Origin: Utricularia gibba
Taxonomy: Eukaryota > Streptophyta > Magnoliopsida > Lamiales > Lentibulariaceae
Direction of reading: 5' to 3'
NCBI GenBank assembly: GCA_002189035.1
Contig: NEEC01000017.1
Coordinates: 1,984,001-2,048,000, forward strand
Length of the DNA stretch: 64,000 bases
This document shows positions 1 through 12,271 of this stretch, one piece after another; within the stretch, counting starts at the first letter, position 1, and each line of letters opens with the position of its first letter. Below the pieces are notes generated by a model. The model saw only the letters and a program-made list of their open reading frames with translations, had not been told where the DNA came from and searched no databases. Both the position numbers and the translations under genes were made by a program.

Positions 1-121
1 ACAGATAATAGAACATTGTACTTGTATTGGAGATCCAATAGATCGTTCATGCTACAACACAGAAATGAGGATTCTCTCTGGATTCAATTGTTAGCGATAC
101 CCTGAGAGAAGTGTAGCCCTC

Positions 122-1959
122 CTATGAAGATGACATGCTATCTCTCATGCGAGTGATGAGCTTGAATTTCTCCTCAGCTTCGACCTGCTGCCGAATCTCA
201 AGGCGTGATGCTCGGTCGGGGTGGAATGCCAGAAGGGCTTTCTTGTAAGATACCAGGACCTGCAACAAGCAAATTACATATGGCACTCCACTTTCTATCA
301 AAAGCAACCTTGTTTCTTGAGCATCAAAACATAACAGTGAGTAGTAGTTTCAGTAAGATGAAAACTCGAAGACAATGTAATGAACCTGTTGCGGTGATGG
401 TGTCGGCCAACCTGCAACGGAGATCCCTAGTTCGTGCAGCAGAGAAGCCATGTCCTTTTTGCATGCCATCTCAAGCAAAGAGAGTTCCTTCTGAACTTCA
501 GCACGAATTTCCTCTCTCAAGTTAAGAGTTTCCTCTTCCTGAAATATAAATATGCTTGTTTTAAAGCAATATATAATTATTGCCGCATCTAAAGCTATCA
601 GAGTGAATTAGTCGTGAATTCTAAACGTTTGAAAGGACCCTTTAATGGTGAGAACCTTTTTCTGAGAATTCCGAATTTCCTCTACCCGCTCCTTTTGTCT
701 TCTTTCCATGTCCATTAAACGCATAGTCTCAGCCTTCCTTCTCTTGGCTAGCATTCGGAGTTGTTTTGCTTCTTGAGCCTAGAAAAGGAATCAAACACAT
801 TTACATGAAAAATAAACCCACATCCTAGAGTGCACGAAAAAAGAAAACTCATAGGAATTGGGATGCACGAGTTAGTAATATATTCACTAATTGAATGTGC
901 AATGCTCATTAAAAAAGGATAGAGTCAACAGAGCAGAACCTGAACTCTCAGTGCTTCTTGCCGAGCAGCCCATTCTTCCTCCATTGCCATTTTGTATTCA
1001 TCGGTTTCCTTGATCTTTTCACGCTCATGAAAAATAGAGTCCTGTTCTGAAACCAAAGCATCCTTGCACATAATTTGGGTGTTGTCTATTTCGTTGTCCC
1101 ATTGTTTGCTAACCGAAAAGGAAGCAACATTTGTTTCATGCATCTCATCATCATCATTAGTTTGCAGAAATGGCCTAGATTCTGACTGCCCTGGTTCCTG
1201 GGCAACTGCACACGGCTTCACATCAGAATCTGAACCCCTTACTCGATCTGTGGTTCCTGAAGCTCCAGTGGCTTCATTTAAATCACTGGAAAAACAACTA
1301 GGTAATACATCCTCAGACAGAGGAGATTCCACATCAGAAGAAGGCTTGTTGATATCCAAAAACTGATCTTCTCCCACAGCACACCTAGAGTTATCAACCC
1401 CATCATTAACTGGTGGACTGATGCTGTTAAACCCCGATTCACAATGACCAGTATCCAACTTAGCACTTGAAGAAAAGCCTTTCGTCCACTTCTCTTGAAT
1501 CTTCCCAGAAGAATCCTCAAAAATTTCACAGCAACAAAAATCAGATGGAATGTTTTCTAGGCCAATATCTAAACCGTGTACGTCTCCAAAAGAAGCATTG
1601 GATGAATAGGTACGCTTGCACTTGGATAATCTCACTGGTGTTACATTATCCTTGACAAATTGGGCTTTAGCAGAAGTATTTGAAGGACCCTCGAAATGCA
1701 TACCTAGGTGGCCAGATTCTGCCCTCGAAGAAGTACCCGTGTTTTCATCAGCATCATCATCATCAATATGTATGACATTCACGTACCGCCTTCTCTTAAC
1801 TTTAGGGACATCGATGATAACAACTTGCTCATCATAAGCTTCTTCATCAACATCTATAAGTATCACATGTTCGGATCCCTCACGAATGAGATGCCTACTA
1901 AACCCTCTCCGTGTAGAGCAGGGTCTGGAAGAAGGATGATCCAGAGATACTTCACTCAT
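122..1959 (-). CDS. J-domain protein with C-terminal auxilin-like J domain
   Basis: Minus-strand gene; exons 940-1959, 656-778, 386-538 and 122-259 add up to 1434 nt (477 aa). The N-terminal 340 residues are low-complexity and acidic, with a run of Asp encoded near 1760. The next exon is a charged coiled coil rich in Lys, Arg and Glu. The C-terminal end carries a partial J domain with the HPD motif in the context AFHPDRAS, followed by a conserved helix (QQVEAEEKFKLITRM). HPD is the element that stimulates Hsp70 ATPase, so a co-chaperone role is likely; the partner and location are not visible. I chose the ATG at 1959 because the exon-like block upstream (about 2060-2156) does not join in frame. 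The gene lies at the window edge, so 3' UTR may continue past base 1. Family call is good, exact orthologue unknown. Confidence 0.75.
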
Positions 1960-2059
1960 TGCAACTGAAAGAGAATCAGGCAATAGCTACCTAAAAAGGA
2001 AATTTAGGAGAAGCGATTAGACATAAATATGGCCCCAGTTAAGTAGCAACAAACGAAAC

Positions 2060-2560
2060 CACCTGGGACAAAAGGGGTACCATCATATGCTTGTCCTAAC
2101 ACAAAAATACGCTTTGAACTCGTAAAATCCTCTGAAATGTCAGCTGCGATCCACCCTGAACAAAAAAAAATATTATTTGAAACTTTCACAATACCAACAT
2201 ACAAAAACTCAAATTATCAGCAAAGTAAAGGTTGATACCGAGCAAAATCCAGCACACAGACATAACACATGAAAAATAAGCACAGAATAACACACGAAAA
2301 CAAAGAAACCCCATGTAAGAAGCGAGATGAAAAACCCTAAAAAGAATTACGATCACACACGCATATTAGCAATACCGAGATCAAAATTTCAAGAAAAAAA
2401 ACAGCATCATTGGACATGTAGGAACACAAACCCCTCTGATCGTGAAGAGCCCAGAAAAAAACTACGAAGAATGACGACGAACGGCTACAAAATCAAATGT
2501 CAAAATGCTATCTTTACTGCCGTTGCGAGGGAGCCAGGGAGGTGAGAGAAACTTGTTAGC
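2060..2560 (-). other. Probable 5' UTR exon(s) and promoter of the J-domain gene
   Basis: A block at about 2060-2156 (minus strand) is flanked by an AG acceptor and a GT donor and translates without stops in one frame, but its phase would hit a stop on joining the next exon, so I read it as untranslated leader. The region to about 2560 is T-rich on the minus strand and suits a leader or promoter. No firm TATA box was assigned. Confidence 0.35.
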
Positions 2561-3890
2561 GGAATCACAATTGGGCCTTCCCGCCACATGCCCAAGAGTG
2601 AAAGTCATCAACATAATTGGGCCCTCACTCCAACGATCGGCCCAGTGTATGTGGGGCCCGTGGGCCGCCATAATCTTACAATATCAGTAATAATTCCGAC
2701 AAATATACGGCGAAAATTGCGCAGAACAAATAATTAAGGTCCAGAATATATTAATTAATTTACCGAAAATTTGTGAACACGCGGCAAGGGGGGCCCCTCT
2801 CTATTAATGATGCCCGAATCTTATTTTCTGGAAATAAAATCTCATAATTGTCTCTGGAATTTAATTTCATGTGGTGTTGGTAGATGGTTTGGTTGACCTA
2901 CTTATTTCAATCCACTGCTATTTCCATTTTTTCATACTTAATTTCCACTAATTAGTAAATATTTTATCCAAAAGTTACTGATCCATCTATAAATACCAAT
3001 GTGAGGTTTTGTCACTAGTGAAATATCTCAGTGACAGAAGATATACTTAAATAAAGTATCATTCCAATTTTGTATTATACATTTTCCTTAGAAGTGGATA
3101 AACTTTTTGTGAAATGGTAAAATATAAAATCATAAAAATTAGATACACAAAACATATAATATCGTACAAAATGAATATGAGTCATAATATATGGTATATA
3201 TGTATATACAAAAAACCATAAAATCATAAATGTTTGTATGGTATAACGTTTTGATATGCTCGATACTAATATAAATAATATTAATTTATACAAAAAGTAT
3301 TGATTTTAAAAATATAAATATGTTTAAGAGAATATTATGAAAAAATTACTGATAAAAGTACAAGGTCAAAAAGCTAATGACATTATTCTATATTGTTTAC
3401 GAATGAAATAAATGACATGCTTAAATAGAATTAAGCTTATTATCTTGTATTAGTCTTTCTTTTTTGGAATGGAATAATGTGTAAAGTCATGATAATTTAA
3501 TGTTCAAAACAAATAATATCATATGAGAATAATATTGCTTATGACATTGATATAATGTTTCATAATTTAATTTATATATAATATTATTGAAACATACAGA
3601 ATACATAGTCATAATAAAAACTTTATTGAAATGTAAAGAATAATATTATATTTTATGATTATGAGATTCATTAAACTATATTTTATTATAAATGAAATAT
3701 TAAATAAAATAATTGAGTAGATATTTAATATATAAAACAATTTTTAATATAATGACAAACGAGCTCTCGGATTAAATTAAACCTAAATAATTTATAAAAT
3801 AATTGTTATTTGATTTTAAATGGAGGAAAAAAAAGGGAATAATTTCAAAGAAAAATGAAAACGAACATTAAATTCCAAAGCGCTGTCTGG
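2561..3890. other. AT-rich intergenic spacer
   Basis: Very AT-rich from about 2700 on, with short ORFs only. No protein family, tRNA or bounded repeat recognised. It separates the J-domain gene (minus) from the gar2-related gene (plus), so promoters of both should lie near its ends. Confidence 0.6.
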
Positions 3891-3901
3891 TCATAAATAG
3901 G
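3889..3901 (+). promoter_or_regulatory. Possible TATA element upstream of the gar2-related gene
   Basis: The sequence tcataaatagg sits at the end of the AT-rich spacer, just before composition shifts to the less AT-rich leader of the gar2-related gene. It is placed by context and composition only. Confidence 0.3.
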
Positions 3902-5378
3902 AGCGGTCTCTGTCTGTGTGTAAGTAAATGTATGTATATCCTCAACTTCATCTTCACCTGTGCGTTCAATGCGAAGTCAAAACGTTTTCAATCGGCCAAC
4001 GGGGACTCGTACCCGAAGCCTCTACGTTGGAACGGGAAAAATTTATGGCCTTTCTTGGGCAGCCATAAATTTTGCAACGCAAATGGAGCTCACAAAAAAC
4101 CTTCTCTCTCTTTCAACTCTCCATTTGCTAATGTGTAGCCGGCGTGAGTTGTGTCTGTCGCTGAATATGAATACACTTTTGTGGGTGTAAGGCATTTCCC
4201 ACTTCCCTTTTGGATCTCCTTTCTTGGATGTGGCTATCGTCTTTCCACTGTTTGGTTCACAGAAGTTTCTGGGTTTCGCTTTTTTATTGAAGATTTTGGT
4301 TCTCGTCAGAGGGAAAGGGGGAGAGTTTGCAGAAGAAAAGGTGATTCAGTTTTCTCAATTTATCTTTAGTGGATGATGTTTGCTATACTATATGCTTTCC
4401 TTGTTCTGTCGAGGAACTGTGCTTTTAGGGATCCGATCAAATCGTTTCTATTTGCCTCGATTACGTTTTTCCTTCTCAACAAGTTCTAATCTTTTTTAAG
4501 TAGATCTAGAAGATAGGGGTGTTAAGCCTGTTTTTGTGACATGGGATGCACGAAATCCGAGAAAGGGGGTTACCCATGATGTGGAACAGAGGCAAAGGAC
4601 AAATGAACCGGATCAATCAAAGAGTATATAGGTTAAAAAAGAGTGCACTTTATGCTGTAGATGTTTAGCGGTTTGTTTGGAAAGGGGTGGCATGTTCTTG
4701 TCTTCTTCCTTCAAACATTGGACAAAAGAAAATTCTCGTGCCACTGTTTTTTGTTCTTACATTCTTTCATGTGTGCAGACCTGGTTTTTACCCACCAAAC
4801 ATTAGCAAGTATATTTTTATCGCCATCATTGGTAGACCTCCCGGGTATTCCAAACTCGCGTCTTGTTTACTATTTGGTGCTTCTGTTTAAGAGAATTATC
4901 ACTGGATTACCGGTTGGTTTGCCCCCTTTTTCTGTGTGGCTCGTGTTGCTGTTGTGTTGTCTCTCTGTTGATGATGCAACTGGGTAGAGAAGTTCCTTTT
5001 GAGTTTGAAAATGGGCTCACTGTTGAAAAGTAAAATCTGTAGATAGCAGATGTAAAAGAACATCTCTTTTCATGATCCCTTTACTCTCTACAGAAGCATG
5101 CCTATGTTTTTGAAACTCATGCTTGCCTTGCCTTTATGCCTGAAGGTGCTGATTCATTCCCGGAGATAATTCTCATACTCTCATCCCAGTGAATGTCCAC
5201 CTCACAACTCCTGCAGATTCTGCCCTCTCTCCCGAGAGATGTGAAGCAAAATTCAAGGTAATTATCTTCTGTTTCGATGTTTTGGTGTGATGACTGTGAC
5301 TGTTTATTTTACATTCTCAAGATTTACTCTCTGGATCATAACAGCAGCATCTACGATCCTGCTGAACAAGACACCAGG
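3902..5378 (+). other. Long spliced 5' leader of the gar2-related gene
   Basis: About 1.5 kb of moderately AT-rich, pyrimidine-tracted sequence with several short ORFs. Candidate intron signals include a GT donor after 5256 and an AG acceptor near 5320. Short upstream ATGs (for example at 3932 and 4661) could act as uORFs, but none encodes a peptide I recognise. Confidence 0.4.
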
Positions 5379-6623
5379 ATGAATGGAAATCACAACACAA
5401 TGCTTTACAATCATGGAAACTATTGGGGGGAAGTGAATTCTCCTACTTCTGAGGGTAAGGGAGCATACCAGTTAAATGATGAACGTAATGAGCGAGTGTT
5501 TGTTCCGTTTATCGAGTTTGGAAGAAGAGATGCGGCGAGATGGAACCCTTTTGTTGATAGCTTTTCTGTGGGCATTGAAAATGGAAGTAAAGATTCTTCA
5601 GAAACTGAATATCCGAACGGAAGATTAAACAGTCTGGATTCAGGCTCATTGTTTTCAAAGCTGAACGAGGAATTTCACCATAGGAGTAGTCCAGAGGCCA
5701 AGAATGGACTCAAAGAATCCACAATTGCTGCTGCGAGAGACGGCAAAGATTCTAGGAGACCAAACCCTGGCTACTTGGGTACGTGTATTACAGATGCCAA
5801 CTCACTCAGCTGCAAGAGAAAAGTACAATGTGATACAGTGGATGCGATAGACCCCAGCAAGGAGGCAAGTGATCGAATCCCAGAGGATCTACCTGCGGAT
5901 AAGGAAAGACATGACAGCATTGAGGGTGGATCTCTCAAGCTTCCATTGTCAGCTCATTTAGCAAACTTGTTGCTCGAGGACACCGATCCCGATGATAATG
6001 GGAGGAGCAATGGCAGCATTGATGGGCAGTTGAATACTCGAAGAAGTTCTGATCCTCAAGAAGGAAGGCCTGCTGACCAATGCACCAATGTGGAGAAACA
6101 CGAGTTGAACTCCGGGCTGGTCCCTGGTGATGTCTCCGGCGGTTTGAGAAAGGATGCATTCTTATCCAGGAAGCTTCCAGATCAAGAAGATGAAAACCAA
6201 ATCAGAGCTGCGGCAACCCCCTTGGATATAACCAAACATTTTGAAGACCAGGTTCCTGCTTTCAAGGTTGCACACAAGGGAAGCGATCCAGCTTCCAATC
6301 CTGACGTGGGAGAGCGGAGCTTCTCAGCCGCGAGTCTCATATCCTACAGCGGTCAGCTGGCCCGTTCCGGCAGCGTCTCCATGCGCTCAGACGGCAGTAC
6401 AAGTGCAAGATCCTTCGCTTTCCCGATGTAAGAAGCTTCCCTTTTCATCATCTCCACCCCTTCCAACTCCCTATTCCTTCTCTGTCACCAACAAAACTGC
6501 CCATTTGCTTGCAGACTACCCTCCGAGTGGAATAGCAGCCCGGTCAGAATGGCGAAAGCCGATCGTCGAACCTACCGGAAACACAGAGGATGGAGATCGG
6601 GGTTCTTCTGCTGCGGATTTTAG
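5379..6623 (+). CDS. gar2-related plant protein, function unknown
   Basis: Two coding exons, 5379-6427 and 6515-6623, total 1158 nt (385 aa). The first is hydrophilic, Ser/Asp/Glu-rich and looks disordered. The short last exon encodes a highly conserved plant C-terminus (EWNSSPVRMAKADRR, then a Lys/Arg/His/Trp-rich stretch ending in Phe-Phe-Cys-Cys-Gly-Phe). This tail is the signature I remember for proteins annotated '18S pre-ribosomal assembly protein gar2-related' (for example Arabidopsis At2g03810); that name rests on weak similarity and no ribosomal role is shown here. I started at the ATG at 5379, just inside an exon whose acceptor lies near 5321. Upstream sequence from about 3900 appears to be a long leader split by introns. 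The paired Cys near the C-terminus could be a lipidation site, which is speculation. Confidence 0.75.
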
Positions 6624-6639
6624 TCTCTTTTTCTAGGCT

Positions 6640-7870
6640 CATTCGCTGTAGATATAACGTTGAGTTGATAGAGAAACCTCCAAAATCCGTATTGCTATGG
6701 TATTATAAATCCAAATAATGTCAAATTTATTATTAAATAATTTAAATAAATAATAAAATGTGGGCCAAGTGGCCAGCCTTTCATTGGAATAGCCCAGTGA
6801 ATAGGCCCCATCTAGCACACAGCACCCAAGCAAACCCACGTGAATTAGAGATAATGTCTTTTCCACCAATTTTATTAAGATTTTATTTTTTAATATTTAT
6901 TTTTTGTTTAGATAACTCAAGGGCCCAAATTCTTTTATTAATTATACCTAAAAAAATTGTGTAAAGAGTAAATCATTGTTTGTAGAAGGAAATTGATCTA
7001 ATACGAAGTGTTCAATCCATCTAATTGATTAATCGATGCGTAATAATGTAATTAGCCACACCAATTTATAAGAAAAGTGGACAAATAAAACGTTATGAGA
7101 AATAAAATTATTGAAAACTTAAAATCTACTTGATATAATTTTTCAAAAAATATTTTTTGAATTTACAATCTATTTGAAATAGTTTTTTTGCTAACGTCAC
7201 ATAAATAATTTTGTTATCAAATTCGAATTAGTTCTATTTTAAAAATTTGGAAATATTTATTATTTTTAAGAAATACAAATTTTTAAAAAATAGTACAAAA
7301 AATATGAATATATAATTCATTGGTTCTATTTTTTAAAATTATTATTTAAGGGGAAAATTTCATTTTCGCTTGGGATGGTGTATCATGCACCGTGGCCCTA
7401 CGTTGACGATCATCTATGGGCGCCACCACCAGGCCTCCCACTGATTTCTGTCTTGGAATGCCGCACTACACTTTGGTTATTATTTATATTTTTATTATTT
7501 AAAAGATTTTTCATACAATTATTAAATAATAATGACTTGAAAAAAGGAGATGAAAATATTAAATTAAAATAAATGGGTTGCTATTTTTAATAGAATAAGA
7601 CATTTAAAGGGGGAAATATAGAAGGCGTAGCAGGACTGGAAGGAAATTTGAGTCAAATGAATGGAAACGGAACTTGACCTTTGACACGTCATCGACGTGT
7701 CTGTCAACGGGATTGACGGTTACGATGCGTTGAAGGGAGAAAATCGGACGGCGGAGATCTCGAATTCTAGACGGTTCTGCGAATTCATGGAATCCTAACT
7801 CGAGCTTCGGTTAAAACTAACCATGGTAGAGTTACAATTTCACGTTTCTTGGGATAAAGGAGAAGCGTCC
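6640..7870. other. AT-rich intergenic spacer
   Basis: Follows the stop of the gar2-related gene. Very AT-rich between about 6660 and 7620, with no recognisable gene. The last 200 bases become more GC-balanced and probably hold the promoter of the PI 4-kinase gene, including ACGT-core motifs near 7685-7700 (cacgtcatcgacgtgtc). Confidence 0.55.
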
Positions 7871-7882
7871 ATTTATATAAAG
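7871..7882 (+). promoter_or_regulatory. TATA box of the PI4K-gamma gene
   Basis: The string tttatataaagg is a good TATA match. It lies about 1.1 kb before the start codon, consistent with a leader split by introns: donor-like gtgagt at 8139 and an acceptor-like tgcag just before 8684. Confidence 0.5.
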
Positions 7883-8965
7883 GCGCGTGTGCGTACGAAT
7901 GGAGTAGCATAGAATGCATCCGGTGTCTATTGCACTGGGACAAAGGAGCAGTTAGCGTGAGCCGGAGAGTGGTGGAGAGGGTTTGGGTGACGCCGCACCG
8001 GGAATAGCTTGCGGGAGTCGGATCCTAGCCGTTGGTTCTTTTTGCTCTATTCACGCCGGAGAACTGTTAGTTCCCCTGTGTTGGAAGCGGGACGGGAAGA
8101 GGAGTAGAAGCATGGATTTTTTCAGATCTGGCTAATCCGTGAGTTGGATTTTCAGGTTATTGCTTGATTCTTTTGAATCCTGGATTTTCTGCCTCATTGA
8201 TTTGATTGGAGTTCGACAGTTGTCTGATCTTGTATGCGGATACGTGATTAAGGCGATTAGAACGATGTAGGCTTGGGCTGCTGTAATGAGGGGTGGGAAA
8301 GGTAGTAAAGTTTCGTAATTCACTTTGAACAGGTTGGATCTGAAGAATTACGGTGTGTTGCGTGTTTTAGTGGTCTAAGTGTTGAGTTTTTCCGTTTGTT
8401 TATTCAGTTTTGTGAGCGTGTTACTGAAATTCCATTGATCGTTTAGGGAAAAGTCTCTTTTGATTTTCAACGTTGACAAAAGTCCTCTATTATTCCACTG
8501 TCCTTTGATGCTTTCATAATGAACAAATAACTTTCGCCGTGAAGCATAAGAGGAAGCTAATCATGACAAGAAACGTGGGATTTGAGTGAAATAGACTTTC
8601 ATTTGTGTTTCCTTTTAAAGTCTCAATGAGTTATTATTCTTCTTTTTTGATTCTGACAATCGGGGTTTGTTTCGGATTGCAGATTGTGATTGGAGGCATT
8701 TCTGAAATCGTTCATGACCTTCTCAATGTAGTTATCTTAGTTCCTTTCTATCTCTCTCTGGGCTGTTGAAATTTTTTAGCGTCTTGCGCATTTTTCTGGT
8801 TTCAGAGAGTGGTAGTTTATGCTATTCATTTATTGTCGAATGACTACAATCAGCATCTGAGCGAGGAGTTCGGTTTCAGAGAGTGTGAACAAACTCTCTA
8901 CTTTTTCGTCTTAGTTGCCAGCTGTGGAGGCTGATAACTAGTTCTGGTTCTCTGTTCATCATTTC

Positions 8966-10882
8966 ATGTCTCGGAAGTTCGATAGCCCTGTACAGACTGA
9001 GATGGCTGTTGCTGTTTTAAAGAATCCACTTAGCACCGGGGATTACCCTGGATCCAGCAGGTTTGAAGGCAAACCGACTGGTAGAAGAAGAGTTTTTGTA
9101 CAAACTGAGACAGGCTGTGTTTTGGGTATGGAATTGGACAGGAATGACAATGCTCATATGGTGAAGAGGAGATTGCAGGTTGCTCTGAATTTCCCTATTG
9201 AGGAGAGTTCGCTGACTTTTGGTGATATGGTTCTGAAAAACGATCTTCGTGCCATTCGGAATGATTCTCCTCTCCTATTGACTAGGAATTTGATCCATAG
9301 AAGCTCTTCAACTCCCTGTCTGTCACCCACAGGCCGGGACATCCAGCAGAGAGATGAGAGTGGCCCGATTGAGATATTAGGACATTTGAAACACATTTCC
9401 AAGACAAAGAAGCTGGTCAAGGAAATTGTCAAGGCAGTGAAGAATGGAATTGATCCTATTCCAGTTCATAGTGGGCTTGGGGGTGCATATTATTTCCGAA
9501 ACATCAGAGGAGAAAGTGTAGCAATCGTGAAGCCTACAGATGAGGAGCCTTTTGCACCGAATAACCCAAAGGGCTTTGTTGGTAAAGCTCTTGGGCAGCC
9601 TGGCTTGAAACGATCTGTGAGAGTTGGGGAAACAGGTTACAGAGAGGTGGCTGCTTATCTGCTTGACTACGACCATTTTGCTAATGTCCCCCCGACTGCA
9701 CTTGTGAAGATAACTCACCCAATCTTCAATGTGAATGGTGGTGTGAATGGAATTATGACTCAGGATAAGAATTTGTGCAGCAAGATTGCCTCCTTGCAGC
9801 AGTTCATCCCCCATGATTTTGATGCCAGTGACCATGGAACATCAAGTTTCCCTGTTGCAGCTGTTCATCGAATTGGAATCTTGGATATCAGGATCCTTAA
9901 CACAGATCGGCATGCAGGTAACCTTTTGGTGAGGAAGCTCGACGGTGTAGGGCAGTTTGGTCAAGTGGAACTGATCCCGATTGATCATGGTCTTTGCTTG
10001 CCTGAGAGTTTGGAGGATCCTTATTTTGAGTGGATCCATTGGCCTCAGGCTTCAATCCCATTCTCGGATGATGAGCTGGAGTACATTGCCAACCTTGATC
10101 CTAGTCGCGATGCAGAAATGCTGTGCTCTGAGCTTCCCATGATCCGTGATGCTTGTCTCCGAGTCTTGTTCCTCTGCACGACATTCCTGAAGGAAGCTGC
10201 TTCCTCTGGGCTTTGCCTTGCTGAAATCGGTGAAATGATGAGCCGAGAGTTTCGAAACGGTGAAGAGGAACCCAGTGAACTGGAGCTAGTATGCATTGAG
10301 GCAAAAAGACTGGTTGCCGAGGAGAAGCATCATCTTAAGCATGGGTCTGATTTGGAGGACTTCCAATTTGACATCGACTGTGAAGCTGATTCTTCTCACT
10401 CCAACGGAAATCCTCCTCCTCCTCCACCTCAAATCCTTTTCTCGGGATACAACTTCCATGTCAGCTCCAATGGAAGTGTCACTGGTCGTAATCCTCTTTT
10501 CAAACTGGAGGAAGAGGAGGAGGAGAACAAAGAAGCCAAAGAAGCGAAAGGCATAATGTGTGCTCTGCTTCAACCAAAGATCCCTGCCGTTTCAAAACTC
10601 TCCATGTCCCTGAAGAACACTAGCTTAGGTGAGATGAAGCATAAACAACAACACTCCTATGGAAATAAGCCCGATTCCGGGTCTTCCTCGGGACACAGGA
10701 GCGCCAACGACCCACTCCCCCCCAGCACCACCTTCGTGAAGCTGACGGACATGAGCGAAGACGAATGGGGGCTGTTTTTGGACAAGTTTGTTGATCTCCT
10801 CGCCCCGGCATTCGCCAAGCGCAAGGCTGCAACCGTCGGCCAGAAGCAACGACAGAGGCTTGGGACTTCTTGCAGGTTTTGA
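8966..10882 (+). CDS. Phosphatidylinositol 4-kinase gamma (type II PI4K, PI4KG5/6-like)
   Basis: Single uninterrupted coding exon of 638 aa. Residues about 40-110 form a ubiquitin-like region (RRRVFVQTETGCVLGMELDR onward). Residues about 160-430 are the PI3/4-kinase-like domain: Lys189 in VAIVKPTDEEP fits ATP binding, Asp314 in NTDRHAGN is the catalytic-loop aspartate, and Asp340 in IPIDHG fits the metal-binding position. The C-terminal third is Pro-rich (a PPPPPP run) and Glu-rich, then basic. Sequence and the single UBL match the Arabidopsis PI4K-gamma 5/6 group more than the two-UBL gamma 4/7 group. Some plant members have shown protein-kinase rather than lipid-kinase activity, so lipid phosphorylation is assumed from family. 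Start chosen at the first ATG, giving the conserved MSR-K/N-DSPVQT-type N-terminus. Confidence 0.93.
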   Translation: MSRKFDSPVQTEMAVAVLKNPLSTGDYPGSSRFEGKPTGRRRVFVQTETGCVLGMELDRNDNAHMVKRRLQVALNFPIEESSLTFGDMVLKNDLRAIRNDSPLLLTRNLIHRSSSTPCLSPTGRDIQQRDESGPIEILGHLKHISKTKKLVKEIVKAVKNGIDPIPVHSGLGGAYYFRNIRGESVAIVKPTDEEPFAPNNPKGFVGKALGQPGLKRSVRVGETGYREVAAYLLDYDHFANVPPTALVKITHPIFNVNGGVNGIMTQDKNLCSKIASLQQFIPHDFDASDHGTSSFPVAAVHRIGILDIRILNTDRHAGNLLVRKLDGVGQFGQVELIPIDHGLCLPESLEDPYFEWIHWPQASIPFSDDELEYIANLDPSRDAEMLCSELPMIRDACLRVLFLCTTFLKEAASSGLCLAEIGEMMSREFRNGEEEPSELELVCIEAKRLVAEEKHHLKHGSDLEDFQFDIDCEADSSHSNGNPPPPPPQILFSGYNFHVSSNGSVTGRNPLFKLEEEEEENKEAKEAKGIMCALLQPKIPAVSKLSMSLKNTSLGEMKHKQQHSYGNKPDSGSSSGHRSANDPLPPSTTFVKLTDMSEDEWGLFLDKFVDLLAPAFAKRKAATVGQKQRQRLGTSCRF

Positions 10883-11363
10883 TCATCCCATGATGGACTA
10901 AGCTAGAGAGAAGCATCCTAGTTACTACAGTGCTACTACCCGCCTACGCTATCGACGGAAATGAAATAAGATCTGCAGCAGGTTTGTTGAGTGACGGTTG
11001 GTTTGTAGTTAGTTGTAGACGTGTGGGTATGTGTTGCTCCCTCCCCTGGAGTTGACTTAGTTTGTAAAAACAACAAAAAAGGAAAAACTTCACCCCCAGT
11101 TATTATGTGTAAATATTCTTTCGTTCTTCCCTGAAGGTTTTTCATCAGGTTTCTCTTGTGTGCAAAGACTACCATGAAGCGCATGATGATGCGGTTGACA
11201 TAGGAGGTGGAGCCACGTCCCTGAGTCGAGTGGGTGCGGGGTTTTAAAACTTGGAGTAAAGAGATGGGGTGCAAGTGTTGGTTCAGGTGGGGTCGGGTCT
11301 GTTCTTGTGTGCTTGTCATGTCACAATCGCCGCCGCGCCGGAGTGCTGGGTGGTGGTGGTGAT
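10883..11363 (+). other. 3' UTR of PI4K-gamma and short spacer up to the hAT element
   Basis: Contains the 3' flank of the PI4K-gamma gene and a GTGG-rich stretch at 11340-11360. The 8 bases at 11356-11363 are the left target-site duplication of the element that follows. Confidence 0.5.
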
Positions 11364-12271
11364 TAGAGGTGGGTTCGGTTCGAATCGGAACCGCGGTTTC
11401 GGTTCGGTTCCAAGAGATGGATGTCTGTACGGTTCCAATTCCGGAACATGGTTCCGAACCGAAACCATCGGTTCTGAACCGAAAAAAATTAAAAAAAAAT
11501 TAAAAAAATTAAAAAATTAAAAAAATAAATAAATGTATATGATTTCATACATCCATGGAAGTGGACGTCTCTTAAGGATGTGGGTGTCTGGAAAATGATC
11601 TCAGAAACACCTTTTCACAAACATCCACATCCTTAAGAGACGTGAAATATGTGATGTTAATTTTGAAAATGCAATGTATTTAATACTTCTAATATTTTGT
11701 TTTCAAAATATATGAAATAGATGTTGTTTTATTTTAATTTGAAAAATACATAATACTTATAAAAGATTATATAAAACAACCATATAAACATCTTCATTTT
11801 AAAAAAATAAATATATAAATAATAATTCTATTCATTTTATATGATTTGTAATCTTGTTGTATTTGTTTTTAAAAATTTAATTTTATCAAATATATATTCA
11901 AATATTAATAATTTAATTATTTATTTTATTTATTTAAGTCATAAATTATATTGATTTTAATTATATTTTATTGAGATAGTATATCAAATAATTTAAGTTA
12001 TAGTTTTTTATAAATTAATATAGTATATTACATAATATATCTAGTTAAATACAAAAATTAATATTATTAAATATATTATTTGATAATATTTAAATATAAA
12101 AAATAATTATTATTACAAATTTCATTACCATACACCCACAATGATTCATATGGGTGCCTGGAAAATACCTATAAACAGTAACCGATCGGTTTCGGTTACG
12201 GTTCGGTTCCCGAATCTCGGTTCCGGTTCCGAACCCCGAAACCGTACGATTCTGAACCGAACCCAGCTGTA
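11364..12271. mobile_element. Non-autonomous hAT-type DNA transposon, 908 bp
   Basis: The left end (TAGAGGTGGGTTCGGTTC) and the reverse complement of the right end (TACAGCTGGGTTCGGTTC) match at 16 of 18 positions. The element is flanked by an 8-bp direct repeat, gtggtgat at 11356-11363 and atggtgat at 12272-12279 (7 of 8). Length of duplication, terminal inverted repeats and subterminal GGTTCGG/CCGAACC clusters (11370-11480 and 12180-12265) are typical of plant hAT derivatives. The interior is AT-rich with no transposase ORF, so it would need activity supplied in trans. It also holds an internal 19-bp inverted repeat at 11565-11583 and 11625-11643. Confidence 0.85.
11565..11643. repeat. Internal perfect inverted repeat (hairpin) inside the hAT element
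   Basis: acgtctcttaaggatgtgg at 11565-11583 is repeated as its exact reverse complement at 11625-11643, with a 41-bp loop. The motif gggtgtctggaaaatg next to the left arm recurs as gggtgcctggaaaata near 12152, hinting at an older nested element. Confidence 0.7.

Noticed and set aside
2060-2156. Coding first exon of the J-domain gene (peptide GWIAADISEDFTSSKR)
   Set aside because: Its phase meets a stop on joining the next exon by either acceptor; kept only as probable 5' UTR.
10045-10916. Several minus-strand ORFs inside PI4K-gamma
   Set aside because: Shadow frames of a long, well-conserved exon.
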